Shown: positions 17,600-32,539 of the stretch, in pieces
Layout: each line of letters begins with the position of its first letter
Position numbering within the stretch: the first letter of the stretch is position 1
Source of the DNA: Urechis unicinctus
Taxonomy: Eukaryota > Annelida > Polychaeta > Xenopneusta > Urechidae
Assembly: GCA_034190875.2 (NCBI GenBank)
Contig: CM067354.1
Span: forward strand, 67,116,066-67,180,065
DNA length: 64,000 bases
Direction of reading: 5' to 3'
The notes under the pieces: model-generated
Told to the model about the DNA's origin: nothing
Databases searched by the model: none
What the model saw: only the letters and a program-made list of their open reading frames with translations
Program-made: the position numbers and the translations under genes

Positions 17600-18330
17600 A
17601 CAGTACTTGTTATTGTATTTGGAGGTTGTTTCCATGGAAAAGGCGCGATCTACTTCGCAAACATTGCTATCTTCTCCTATTGATATGGTTTTTGCTCGCT
17701 GGTATTACTGGCTAACATAACTTTTAACAAGCGTATATTTTTCATACTTGTAAAATGCAGATACAATTAAATTATCTGGCCAATATATTATAGCATCTTT
17801 ATAACACTACCCTACATTTCCTCAAATATATTTGTTCTCGTTCGCTGTTTGAAATACATAGGGGTCAATAAGTTGAGAAAGCAGCCGAACAAAGGCGTTA
17901 TAATTCCAACCAAACCTGCTGTTCCTTGGTTCATTATTTCTAAAGAATATGTTTCATTGCCTCTTACTGAATACTCGTTGAAATAGTAGACGCCAATTAG
18001 TCCGATAGCGTTGTTTTAGGTCATCCCATTCCCCCAATAAAGTAATTACTGAAAGGATTGGCTGCAGCTTAACAGAACCTGCACATTATTTAATCTTCGA
18101 TAAATGCAGGTACATTTACAAATAACCATGAAAGTGTGCCTTAGCCTAAAAACAAATATCCATTTATGATTTGTTCTTTAATATGGCGTTACTTTGGATC
18201 AGCCATTAATTTCCCCTTACGTTCCAAGTTTGCTCCACACACACTGGTTGGTTACCTTTGCAGCCATTGACTGAATAGAGTGGCGAACTCGGTCGAAGCG
18301 GATCAGATTTAAGGGGCAAAAAATTAATTG
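17600..18330 (+). repeat. Diverged duplicate segment, copy B
   Basis: Partner of the segment at about 11,935-12,545. The best matching part is 17,830-18,010, with matches to GAAATACAT, GAACAAAGG, CCTTGGTTCATTAT, TTCATTGCC, AATACTCGTTGA and GTCCGATAGC in the same order. No open reading frame is preserved between the copies. Confidence 0.5.
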
Positions 18331-20927
<2,597 letters not shown>

Positions 20928-23596
20928 TGCTAGGACGCAAAGGCAACCTGACGCTGCTTGTTTATAAATCTTTGGAAATACATGTTAGTTATGGTCACGA
21001 TATCTGATATGGGATTTACAAACTGTCGCAACATACTGCGCAAGCACTTCGTTAGAAAAAAATATCAATTGCCATATGGTGAGACTTCTCAGTATAGTGA
21101 TAGAGTAATACCTGCGCTAATGTTTAGCTTGATTGCCAACACACTGAGTACAATGAGAGACAAATACTATCGAAAGCGTATACACAGGTGTTCGGGAATG
21201 GTCAGAAAGCTCAAATTACGCGACGGATTAGAGTCTGATGATAGTACGGTTCTGTTCAACTATTTATCTTGAAGTGGATGTGATATGAGACAAAACTGGA
21301 GTTTTAGATGGCTATGCACATTAACTAAGGCTTCGAATAAATTACATACTGCAGTGTGAACCTGTAAGCATCTCACAAATGTAATAACTTCATTGTGTGG
21401 TATATATCAATTTATGTAGCACAATTCTGGCAAGTATGTTGTATCGTCTTACGAAAGTTGTATCGCCGTATATGAAAACATGTATTAACACAATGTGAAA
21501 ATATTTTGCTGACATTTATTTTAATCTAATGAATAAGCTGATGCAGTGATCCCGTTACCTCAACCAAGCCAGTGCCAAGTTCACGAATTGATCATAAATA
21601 CGTTGATAATGTACACTACCTCAACCAGAGGGTTTTGTCATCAAACTTCAGTTTGATAAATGCACTTCATGGTATCGTACGTATAACTGGTAAGTATATA
21701 TATTTGATGTAAGTCTTGTACTCGACCAGTCTTATTGCACGTTCGTGTCCAGAAAGCTCTTGTGGTGGATACAGACAGTCGATATACAAAGCTATACAGC
21801 ACATTTGGCTATTCAAAATTAAATAAGGCGGATCAACGTCGAGCATAAGCTCAATCGAATATTGCATGCTTTCTAGCCACATATCTGCTTTGATCGTATG
21901 TTATGACATAGAAAAGCATGATTCTGCCAGCACACACACCACACTGTCACAACACACAGTTATGTACTAATTACTGCTGATTCAAATGACACTAATCAGC
22001 ATTGTATGATTTCGGTGATTATCCGTAAAGACCTTCCATAGCATTATCAGTTGGACGTATTGTTAGTGCGGGTACTACCGATAGGAAACATGCGACCAAA
22101 ATGAGTATGCTATGTTAAGCACAAGGTGAGAGTTTAATATCGCAAAATGAAATCACAAGGCATATTTTTTCCGAATAATAATGTGGGATATACATCACAG
22201 CATAATACTTAATGCGATATTAGAAATACGAAAGCGGCATTGCAATGTGCAATGTTAAATGCTATGAGATGATTCATGATGAAATTTAATGTAAGACACG
22301 CTCCAAACCGATCAATTTGAATGCCGTGCGTAATATTGTTACGTCGAATAAAGAGGTATTGAGGCCCGCGAGAATGCCATCCATCAGCAATGGATGAACT
22401 ACCCAAGGATTATTGATAAAAACAATGAGTACGGCATGCAGCCATCAGTGATGCATACATGAGGCGTATAGAGTGACGTGCTTAATGATATATGTGAGTT
22501 GTTTTTCGGCGTTGTGCGTAACTAAGTGCGAGGTAATATGGGAGCGAGTCTGCTAATTCGTCATGTGACACACGTACAAAATTGCAGGCACATCTCTCTG
22601 ATCAATGTATGCACCTGTTCATCTGGCAGCGATCATTGAACTGTGTAAATCATTTTATCCGACTTTATGTGAATAAAGGTACTCAGACACCAATATACAT
22701 GTACGACAGCAAACTATCTGGTATCATGAAGCCGCTCATCTTCATGTGCGTCAAGGATGTAGATAACTACTTATTCCTGGCATGCGCTCAGCTGGTTGTA
22801 GCTTATGTTTCAGATCATGTAACGGAGATTAATTACTCTCATCTTAAGATTATGCCTATTCATCTTCCTTTCAAGAAATATGTGCCATATATCAAGGTTG
22901 AATGAACCATTCACTAAAAGACTAAGATATGCGAAACCAGCATAGCTCCTACCTCTTACCTGACTAGTCGTTCAGCCATGTGAAAACAGTTATGGTTACA
23001 TGTTTTGGCTACGCAGCAGTTGAATGCTAGTGGACTGATTTAAAATATGGATGGAACTGACACGTTGAATATTTTTTCACTCATTCGTCATATTTGAATC
23101 GTCAATAAATTTAATGTGAGACAATATGCATGTGATTGTGATAGATCGATATGATTCCCAGCGTAAACGCGATTTATCAGAAAAACCAAAATGAAAATCA
23201 TCATTCGTATGACTATAGATACCATCTTTGTCGTTAGCTCCTTTGTGCAATTTTTTGCTACCAATCGAAACCAATCGGATGGGATGAGTTCGTTCTTGGT
23301 AACCTCATAAGCAATATATATTTGATATTGGCGGAAAGCTGGTAATGAACACATGATCCAGACACGTGTATGAGGTGGACTTTCCTGGGTGTTACTGTAA
23401 GCTGCAAGACCAGGTTCCCCTTGTTTGAGTTTTAGAGTAAACAAGCTCAGGATTTTGTCCTTACCGTAAAGTATTATATAACGCTGCTTTCTAAGCCCCG
23501 GCATATGCATACGACCGGCGTATTACAGCAAGTAAATGCACCGATGCCATGCAATTTGCTATGCCGGGATTGATTTATGCCAGTGGCCGACTCTAG
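20928..23596. other. Gene-free stretch
   Basis: Nothing recognised. Open frames of 104, 107 and 140 codons occur here but have no motifs, and such lengths are expected by chance at this base composition. Confidence 0.5.
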
Positions 23597-23691
23597 AAAA
23601 GAGAGATATATAGAGATATATATAGATATATAGAGATATATATAGAGAGAGAGATATAGAGAGAGAGATAGAGATAGATATAGAGAGAGAG

Positions 23692-23754
<63 letters not shown>

Positions 23755-24034
23755 TATAGAGAGATAGAGAGAGAGAGATAGAGAGATCTATATACTAGAG
23801 ATAGAGATATAGAGATCTCTAGATATAGATATATATATATATATAGGGTCTCTCTATATCTCTAGATCTCTATATCTAGATCTCTAGATAGATCTCTCTA
23901 TATATATATGATATCTATCTATATCGGAGATCTCTAGATCTATCTCTGCGTCTCTCTCGATATATATCTCTCTCTCTATCTATATATCTATATCTATATC
24001 TATCTATATCTATATATATATATATATATATATT
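23597..24034. repeat. Purine/pyrimidine inverted microsatellite tract
   Basis: The left half (to about 23,810) is GA-rich with TATA steps. The right half (from about 23,840) is the complementary TC-rich type, ending in (TA)n. The two halves form an imperfect inverted repeat around a short AT core near 23,830. Confidence 0.9.
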
Positions 24035-24351
24035 GTATTTGCATTAACCATCGGCGTGTCGCTTGGAAAGGGATGTGCTTCGTCATGGATTTCGCCTGCA
24101 TCATAAAGGTATCTATGATAAGCACTAGCCTTACTAGATTCTTTTCCTGAAATTGTTCATTAGCGGTAAAGGTTGTCCACCGAATTGACCGCGACTATGT
24201 TTATGTAAAAATCCATCCTTTGGGGGACATGTATTATTTTTGGTTATTTTGCATTTTGCTAGTCTGAAACATATGCATTTCGGAATATTGATGCCAAATT
24301 TAGCTTTATAAGCAAACAGAATAGTCTCGAGAAACATATATAACTAATATA
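24035..24351. other. Short gene-free stretch
   Basis: Nothing recognised between the GA/TC tract and the C-rich island. Confidence 0.45.
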
Positions 24352-24950
24352 TTGAGGAAATACCGACCTCACGACAGATGGCCTGAGACGTTGACGGCCA
24401 GAGAAGACGCCCAGCGTAAACGTCACATCCCTAGGCAGACGCCTGGTCAGAGCACACTCGCCGACTGACTCCACTGCGCATGGGAGACTACATTCAGGTC
24501 CAAAACCAGACGGGACCCCACCTAAACCAAATGAGACAGGACTAGGACTGTCATCGAGGTCCTCAATTTCGACTAGTATTTCTTAAATATCAATGACTCA
24601 GGACGTGTGACCCTACTCGACCGGAAAATCTTGAGGAAATTCGTACCGGTAAGCCACGTAGAAGACCTCCTGCAACAATGTTAGCATGACCGGCTGCGGG
24701 ACCGGCCAACACCCCAGATGACGTATCCGCCCAGCCGTCCATGGCCACATAGCTAGCGGCGCCACCAGTGCCTACCAGACTGGCCCCTGTCTACCACGTA
24801 CCGTAAACATCTGTCACCCCACCGACGACCACAATGACACCCGTCCCAGGCCAAAATACACAGCCGCAAACCTCCAACCCGCTGCCTGTGACATCCTTAC
24901 CGGCTGGTCCCCAAGCCACAAGCAGACCACCCAAATTGCACGCAGACTAA
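24352..24950. other. C-rich, G-poor island of unknown origin
   Basis: A 600-bp block whose plus strand is strikingly rich in C and CA/CC steps compared with the AT-rich surroundings, with sharp edges at both ends. Translations of the plus strand give Pro/Thr-rich peptides interrupted by stops, as an old coding region or a repeat remnant would. I recognise no protein family and do not assign it. Confidence 0.4.
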
Positions 24951-27930
24951 TATATGTGATAACCAGACTTTATTTTCATCACATTTCAGATTTTCAACCA
25001 GTATGTTTCACCGTTTTAAAGACTTGGGAGGAGATGGAGAATAACGAACGATCCCCGTTACGTTTCGAATTTCTCATTTATGTACGCATGCGCGACCGGA
25101 ACAGGGTGTTGCAATATCAAAACACATCACCCCACGTTAACCGGTATAGTTGGGTTTGGGGTCAGAGCATGGGTTAGAGCAGAACATTATCCCGCGCATG
25201 TGCGCACGGTAGATAAGTATTGTATTTATCATAATGTATCATTTGAAGTTTGGAGAAGTTAATTTTTTGAACTTTTTTTTCAATGTTCAAGAGACATAAT
25301 AACGATTTCAGTCAGAACTGTTTCCTTCTATTATTTACAAAGCTATGTGATTTTTTAAACGTGGCTTGATTAGCGCTTGTAATTATCATTGTGATAATTA
25401 TGCGATAAACCCCTGCGGACGAGCCCAGCGCTCTCACATGTTCCCCATTTAATCATCATGATCTTCAGACATTATGACCACATATTTGGGGGCGCAGAAG
25501 TCGGTTATATCCTATATTTGTTTCTCTCTTCAAACCATTATCATATAAGGAATATTTATTTTGCCTAAATTCTTGAAAACTGCGAAGACATGTGTACAGT
25601 TTCAAGGGACTGTCGATTTGCAAAAAAAAAAAAAAATACCTTGCGCAATGAGGTCCGGAAGGAACCTCCTTGAATACAACTTACAGTTAGCAACATTAGT
25701 TTCACGAATGTCGCACTTGACCTTTTATGAATGAATTCGGCATCGTCTTATCGATTTTGTATTTATTCCTAAACAAATCTATTTCGCATTGCAACTATTT
25801 TGAGTTGCATTCCACTGCCAAAATGGCCGGCAGTATCAAAAGTACCCTAAATTAATAATGCTCTCCTGTTGGTTGCCAACAAACTAGCGGCTGATTATCA
25901 ATCTGGCAATAACAGAGTTTCAGTAGTCCAAAAGACTTTTAAAGTTCAAAGAATTTAAAATCGAGGCCGTAATCCAGGAAGGAGCTGCTCGATATCTGCG
26001 GGTCACTGCTTCTTCATCACAGCACCCGTCTTCCAGCGCCATCTGGAATTTTCCTGCCAAAACACGGGTCTAGCAGGGGCTGGGACACGAGGATAATGAC
26101 AGAGATACACGAGTCAATTGTAGACTGTAAAGCAAATTCCCGAATAGGGCTAATAAATTATCTTATCTTATCTTATGTATGAATTCAATTTTTAGATTAC
26201 TTAAGGCGATATTGAATAAAATAACCGCAGAGATTGCCCTGTACAAGGACCTTCCGACTCGGCTTTTAGAAGCCTGACACGGAGATCAAGGAGTTCAACG
26301 CTCAGAAGCCTGACGTCGGCTATAGAGAGCCTGCGCATTTGACGAGGCGAAATTTCTTTGCCTACCGCTCACATCGCTGTTTCAAATATCTATTTGCAAG
26401 TATTGTGATCGTTTCCATTTCCGGTTATAAAAGCTTGCATTTGTGCACGTGCTTCTGGGAATAATAGGCGTAGAAAAGAATACGGTAATATTTCAGCTTT
26501 CCCGTTAATTGAGTTTGTTCACTAGATATTTGAGAGGCTCATCACTCTTTCAAAACGAGTTGAACCGAGCTCGTCGGATTATTTTTTTCCTTTATAGGAT
26601 ATAGGGTGCAAGTAAAGTCCAAACTTAATTCAACCGCCCGTATTTCGACGCGCAAATCCTCTTCGTCGGAGAAACTCGTATGTGGTAGCACTGGTAAAAA
26701 GAGAAAAAAGAAATACTATTACCCACTTCTGTGCTAAGCATAAATAGTTACCTCGTTTTATTGCTTGTTTGACTTTAATACATTGATATACGGGGTGATG
26801 TTTTGAGTAAGTATTTCCTTTTCTAACGTTGCTTGCACTGCAAACACATGTTACCATGCGGTTTGGCCTAAACGTTATGACACGAAGGCGCCATTGCGTG
26901 ATTCACAAGATGATTTTGCTTACAAACATAGTGTTATTAGCTTTTAAAAACGTACAAATTCAAATGTTATCACTAATTAATACAATGATTCAAACTTTGA
27001 ATCTAACCATAATAATTTTTACACTCTATAAGCAAGACAAACCATTGACAACATCATATCAGAATTTGGAAACAAATCATCTGTATCTTATAAGAAAACC
27101 TAAGATTTTTCATCCATGTTTGAGGTTGGTGGCAATCCTATAAACATTATACTTAGTCATAGGACCTCATTCAAAATATAAATAGACCATCCCAGTCATG
27201 TCAATGCACCCCCTAAGAGTGAAAATCCCCCAAATTCTCTTAATTCCAGTCCAATAACTTAACAACTTAAATTAAATGTCATAATGCGACACACAGGTAT
27301 CCCTCAAAAAGACATCTTTGAAGACATTAATGGTGGGAAATGCAACATGCACTATCAAATTAGGCACTACAACAATTTTCACATTACTTCTAAATAATCC
27401 CTCTCATTGAACTGCTCTTACTTAATTGAGGTTATCTGTGTACAATCTACATGACAGGTACATTAGAAAATCAAAAGAACATTGATAATGCTGATACCTC
27501 ACTAAAATCAGTTTCAAACAGTACCTCTGTACCAGTATACAAATGTTTTACTAACCTGAACCATTTTTAAAAAACCTAACTTCCATCAATCAGACAGATA
27601 AAAGTAATATTGGTAATGCACCAAATATTTTACATTTGTATCATTCTGTGATATTGATATGTATATTTGTTTCATACCCATTATAGTTGTTTTAGTGGTA
27701 ACATTTAGCACTATTGACACACATGTACTGTTTTGTACATTGATGTCAATAGACATAGCATATAAACATATATTTATATTACAATCCAAATACCAATAAG
27801 TTCATAGTAATTGTCATTGGCATGTTATAAAGTCATAGATTACACTTACACCATTGCATAGTGAGACAAATTATTCACAAACTGGACAAGTTCAATTATC
27901 TTGAGAACACAATCAAGATTGCATGTGTTT
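24951..27930. other. Mostly gene-free stretch with a possible retroposon tail
   Basis: No gene recognised. At about 25,960-26,176 a less AT-rich segment ends in GGGCTAATAAA followed by three TTATC/TTATCT units, which is how many LINE and SINE 3' ends look. A poly(A) run sits at 25,621-25,635. From about 26,900 the sequence is downstream of, and then inside, the minus-strand zinc-finger/recombinase gene region. Confidence 0.35.
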
Positions 27931-30900
27931 TTAGCTTAAATGACTGCAGCCCAGTTTTACCAGTTGAGCGTTCTCCGTTCTCCTCAGTTTGCTTCTGATA
28001 TTAAAGATCTTGGTTTTTACGAACTGGATTCTTTGGGCTTCGGTAAATTGTCTGGCAAATTCTGTGTTGGTCAGCAGAAATTGCTGGACTTCTTTTTTGC
28101 CTAATTGTGACACAAATTGTTCTACTATTAACATCAAAAAAATTCACATCAGATACAAAACAAATCTGGTAAAAGCAAAAAATATTTCGTTCTTCAGCCC
28201 TATATGGAAGATAACCTACCACACCTATAAAAATTTCTACTAGTTATCGACTTCCCCTTTTGTATTTAACTAATTGCTCAACTGCTGCAGACCTGCATTG
28301 AGTGGACTAAATTGGTTTCTTGCCTCTGGTTACAATTTCTACCTCATTGTTAAAGTTACCTATACCTTTCACAATTGTGACCAATTTTGTTTTCATGCTG
28401 TCCCTCCATCTGTTTGTAAACTTTTGGAGCCTTGGTTTTAATATCTTATCTATATGGGCCCCTCCCATGTTGATTGATCCTTGTAAAGTAAACAACAGCC
28501 CTGCATGTCATTGGATCCATGAGTTTGTATTATCTCCTGTGCTATGTGTAATCTTGGGATATTCAAACCCATTCTGGTAAATCATATCTTAAAAACTAAA
28601 ATATATAGTATTTTTTATTATTATTTGAATAATTATAATTATGATTCTTTATTGGTTTAAGGCTATTGTTCAGCTCTGATGTGTCACTGAATGCACTATC
28701 AAACCATAAACGTTATGATTTAATGTTATCATAACTGGTTATTGAAAACAATAGCATAAACTGCAGGACTTCTAGGTATAAACTTAGTAATTAACCATTG
28801 GGAAAATTGTGTAAACTATAAGAACATTGCTTTTCACATGAATCGAATAAAAGATTATATGATAGCATCTTACCTGGCAATCTAGTCTTGGATGTCTCTC
28901 TGAGATACGAGGCAAAGACTTGGCTCACTATTTTAGTATCCTCACTTGACCACTTGAAGTAGGTTCTGTCTGTAGCATAGAAACAGCCATGGTTTATTCA
29001 ATAAGTCGAACATTGTTGATTATACATTCTGATATCGCAATAAACTTATTATAAAGATTGAAATGTACTCACTAGATGCACTTTCTGGATATTTTGAGGT
29101 GCTTGGCATGGGATTACTTGTCACATCTAAACAAAGGTTGTATTTTGTTGGTTATTTATGCATGAATAAAAGTGAATCGTTATTGATATATAATTTACGT
29201 GATGATTGTTTTACAGACTGCTGCAATCGGACTTACAAAAACAGACCAATTTACCTGGTTCATTGGATGTATGCCTGGAGCTCATATTGGACTTGGAAGT
29301 AGGATCTAAAACAAAGGTATTTTTTTATCACTATGATATTATTCCATTTCTTTGCTGCATATAAGCATATGGTGTATATTAGTTGTACATATAAACTTGA
29401 GTCTAAGTCGGGTATTGACAACAATACTTGTAATGGAAGCGGTTCTCTTTGTGTGGCAAGTCAAAAGTTACTTTGCCAGTAATGATTGTGTTTATTTGCA
29501 ATTAATTGCCTAGTGTTGGTAATTTGTGGTACCAATATCAATACATAATCAATGACTTGGTGTCCCAAGGTTACAATGTGAATGAAGGGAATTCAGCGAC
29601 TGTACAGAAAAAGGAGAATAGTGCAAATTTCTTTTAAATTATGTAGTCATACTTATTTCACTGGCTGTTGGGGTGGCTGTTATTCTGCATCCAGAGTTCA
29701 GCCCTTAAACATCACAAACATATGAGTTACTTAGATTGTTACTTAGTGATCAAAAAGCTAGTGGCTTCCTAAATGATTGTCACTGACTTCATATAAGAGT
29801 CAGTCATGTTGTTGTCATCAATATGGTCCTAGCATCATTTCATACAGTGTGAGAGTATTTAAATTAAAGTGAGCCCCAATTCTTTGCATGAATTGTTGCT
29901 AATCTTGTAAGAAGACGGAGGTTGAGAAGGAAAGCCCAAATACCTGCATCAATAAAATTCAGATGCTGTCCAACTTTCAGAATCTCCTGGACTGGTAGTG
30001 GCCTCTGGTATGTACCAGCATTAACCTCTGCAGAGTGGCCCATATGACTATAGAAGTATATGCGATCCTCAGGTGGTAACTCCATCGCTGCGTACAGTGT
30101 ACTTATCCTCCCCCGGTTATTTGTAGCATTTAAAGAGGAGTTAACTAGATTTGCGGATTTGCACATAAAGTTGACCGTGTCCCACCCAGTAGCATGCTCT
30201 ACTGATCCCCCTGTGTTAGCAAATATGTATGGGTTGCTATGGGGTATTCCAACACCCTGGCGGATACCATCATCACACAACTTCTCTATGGCTGCTGTAC
30301 AATCCTTTGGAATAAGGCAAGGAACTAAGTGGTTGCCCTTTCCAGCTTGGTAAGTAATTTCCATCTTATCAACAATGTCGACTTCATAGTCTTGCAGATC
30401 TTTCATCCACGCTGATGGTAGCCATTTGCCCCTATCTGTCCATTGATGGATTTTTAGCCTACACGGCTCACCACCTCTCCGTGCATTGAAAAGAGTTACC
30501 CTTGAGCATGTGGCATTACGAATGGTGACAAATTCGTGTGTAGATATATGTTGATAAGGGCTGGAAAGTTTAATGATGACATCGAGGGTGTGGTCCCTAA
30601 GGGCTTTCATGTCATCCTCTTGCGGGATTCTGCTTGGCAATCGCAAACGTTCTTGTCTTGACTGGTTTATTAGGTATTTGGCGTCGCCAAAAACCACATT
30701 TTGATTAAGTTTTAGGACCACCATGAACCTGTCGATTTCCTCAGCCTGACGCTCCATTCCCTGTTTTTCCAAAAATGATCCCTTCAGAATAATGGCAGAA
30801 TTTAGGAGCAAATAATAAATGTTGCTTTTCAGTCCGTACTTGATTTTCTGCTCAATAGTCACCCCATCTTTCTCAGTCACATTTGCGATAGCCTCCCGCA

Positions 30901-31762
30901 GGTAAGTGAAATGTGCCCTGTCGAACATAGCTGATGCATCTTCTCCCCCTAACTCCTCATGACAAGAGCTGAATTCGATGAACAATCGCGCTAATGTCCT
31001 CATCGAGGCTCGAACACTCTTCTTCACCTCCGTTTTTTTGTCGGGCTTGGCCTTGTCTTTCTCAAACAAACCGGGCCCCAATGAGTAGAATGGTTCTGTC
31101 CGTTTGACAAAGCCGACCCGCATCGTCCTGTTGGCATCCAGCCAACAGTGTCTGAAACTCAGGATCCCCTTTTGAGAGAGGGGTCATAAGTTTGGCTGGC
31201 ATCGGTTTAGCAATCTCCGTGCTAATCAGACATGTTCGTTTGTGTCTGTAGAAGTAGGTTTTGCTACAAAATGCCCCGCAATTGGGACAGTATACAACAT
31301 CTCCCTTGCAGCTCTTCTGGCGCAGAAAGCTCGGATCCTCTTGTCTGCATTGGTTTAAATTTTCATCCAAAATGCCTTTGTTTCGCATTTTCTTGAAGAC
31401 GATCTTTTGATGAACTTTGTCTTGCTGCGATGCCGATAAAACCTCCGGCATGTCTGCGTGCACAGTTGTAATGTGTCGCTTGAGCTTTTGGAAAAAGCCA
31501 GGGCAGTAAGGACACCTCCTAGATGGCTTTTTGTAAGTGCCTGAACACAAATGGAAGAGTAAGCTAGAATTAAAACTTGGTTTTTAAATCGACTTTTGGA
31601 CACATTGCAGACACCTTTCATTTTGTTATCAACCAATTTCAACCAACCTTTTGAAATGTGTGTATTAACATGGGTTGCCAAGCCGCTCTTAGTCTTGCAA
31701 CTTCTCTGGCAAGTTCCACATTTCCATGGATCTGTTTGATTACAAAAGTGAGGATGGATCAT
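27931..31762 (-). CDS. Zinc-finger / tyrosine-recombinase-like protein, multi-exon
   Basis: Exons in transcription order: 31762-31648, 31540-29944, perhaps a 24-nt exon 29676-29653, then 29305-29255, 29126-29073, 28969-28874 and 28100-27931 (stop). Every intron is GT-AG and phase 1, total about 700 codons. Exon 1 has a C2H2 finger (C-x2-C-x12-H-x3-H); exon 2 opens with CPYC...HITTVH and CPNC...HKRTC fingers. Then comes a tyrosine-recombinase-like fold: Arg in NARRGGEP (about 30,475), Lys in GKGNHLVPCLIP (about 30,340), Arg in NNRGRIST (about 30,110), His and Tyr in SHMGHSAEVNAGTYQRP (about 30,030). The usual His of H-x-x-R appears to be Asn. Short Ser/Thr/Pro-rich linker exons lead to a helical C-terminus (RTYFKWSSEDTKIV, LPGKKEVQQFL, VKTKIFNIRSKLRR). 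Exon 2 has one net extra base near 31,072, shifting frame between LLIGAR and FEKDKAKPD. The true start may lie upstream. Likely Crypton-derived or a repeated invertebrate gene family; no reverse transcriptase is nearby, so not DIRS-like. Confidence 0.72.
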
Positions 31763-32105
31763 TTGTAGCAGTTACTACTGTTAATGCTATTCATTTTGAA
31801 GGTCAACTGATGTTTATGTGTGGGAGGGCTGCGTATCCATTGTGAATGTGTACAAGCAATGTTAAATCATGTATTCGATTTAAATAGGAGATAATTGCAA
31901 TTTGATTGCAAGGGTTTTAAACCATGCGGAGCTCATCACCAAAAGGCCATGCAATGACAAAAATAAATATTCTTTGCACAGGTCGCGCTTACAAGGGAAT
32001 CGCACACATAATCGCTGACTCTCCAGTTTTGTGTTGTGAATTTAGTTACGCATGATAATCCTGCTATCGTGCGTCAAAATGCCATATCAAAGGAAGCGAC
32101 CTCAG
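31763..32105. other. Upstream flank of the minus-strand gene
   Basis: Would hold the 5' region or further 5' exons of the zinc-finger/recombinase gene. I see no convincing further exon or core promoter. Confidence 0.35.
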
Positions 32106-32115
32106 AAATAATGGC
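32106..32115. repeat. Target-site duplication, left copy
   Basis: AAATAATGGC, repeated exactly at 32,530-32,539 on the other side of the SINE-like element. Confidence 0.85.
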
Positions 32116-32529
32116 TACCCCTGTGCGTCTTGGGGTAGAATCGGCCTACTGTATCCTCCTGCATGTCGTTAGAGGCGACTAATAGGATGCAACCTGTTGG
32201 CCTTGGGATGAGACTCATGTCGGAGGGCAATGGGATCCTGATGGTTGAGTAGAGAGGTCTTTGCGAGGGCCATATCTGTAAAACACCACTATGGGCCGGA
32301 TTTCGCCTAGATGAGCGGCTGGGATAGCCTGTTAAGTCAATTGGCTTGTGGTGGGATAATCGTTTGCATTTTTATCTTTTTGATCGCCATCCACGCGTTG
32401 TACGTTTTTTCCCCATCTGTCCTAGGTGACGGCTGGTTAATCAAGGTCACACTTATCTATTAACATTTCCAGGCGCCATATAGCATATACGTGTTGGTGT
32501 GGCGTTAAACCCTATACTCACTCACTGAC
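32116..32529 (+). mobile_element. SINE-like retroposon copy 2 with target-site duplication
   Basis: 414 bp flanked by a perfect 10-bp direct repeat (AAATAATGGC), the mark of retroposition. It aligns with 7,239-7,620 throughout, with a roughly 25-bp extra segment in the middle of this copy (around 32,378-32,410). It begins TACCCCTGTGCGTCTTGGGG and ends with GCGCCATATAGC, GTTAAACCC and a short ACTC tail. There is no open reading frame of note, so it depends on another element's reverse transcriptase. The family name is unknown to me; the tail resembles mollusc SINEs. Confidence 0.85.
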
Positions 32530-32539
32530 AAATAATGGC
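32530..32539. repeat. Target-site duplication, right copy
   Basis: AAATAATGGC, identical to 32,106-32,115. Confidence 0.85.

Noticed and set aside
27931-31762. DIRS-type retroelement carrying the recombinase
   Set aside because: No reverse transcriptase, no split direct or inverted repeats, and the gene is cut by clean spliceosomal introns.
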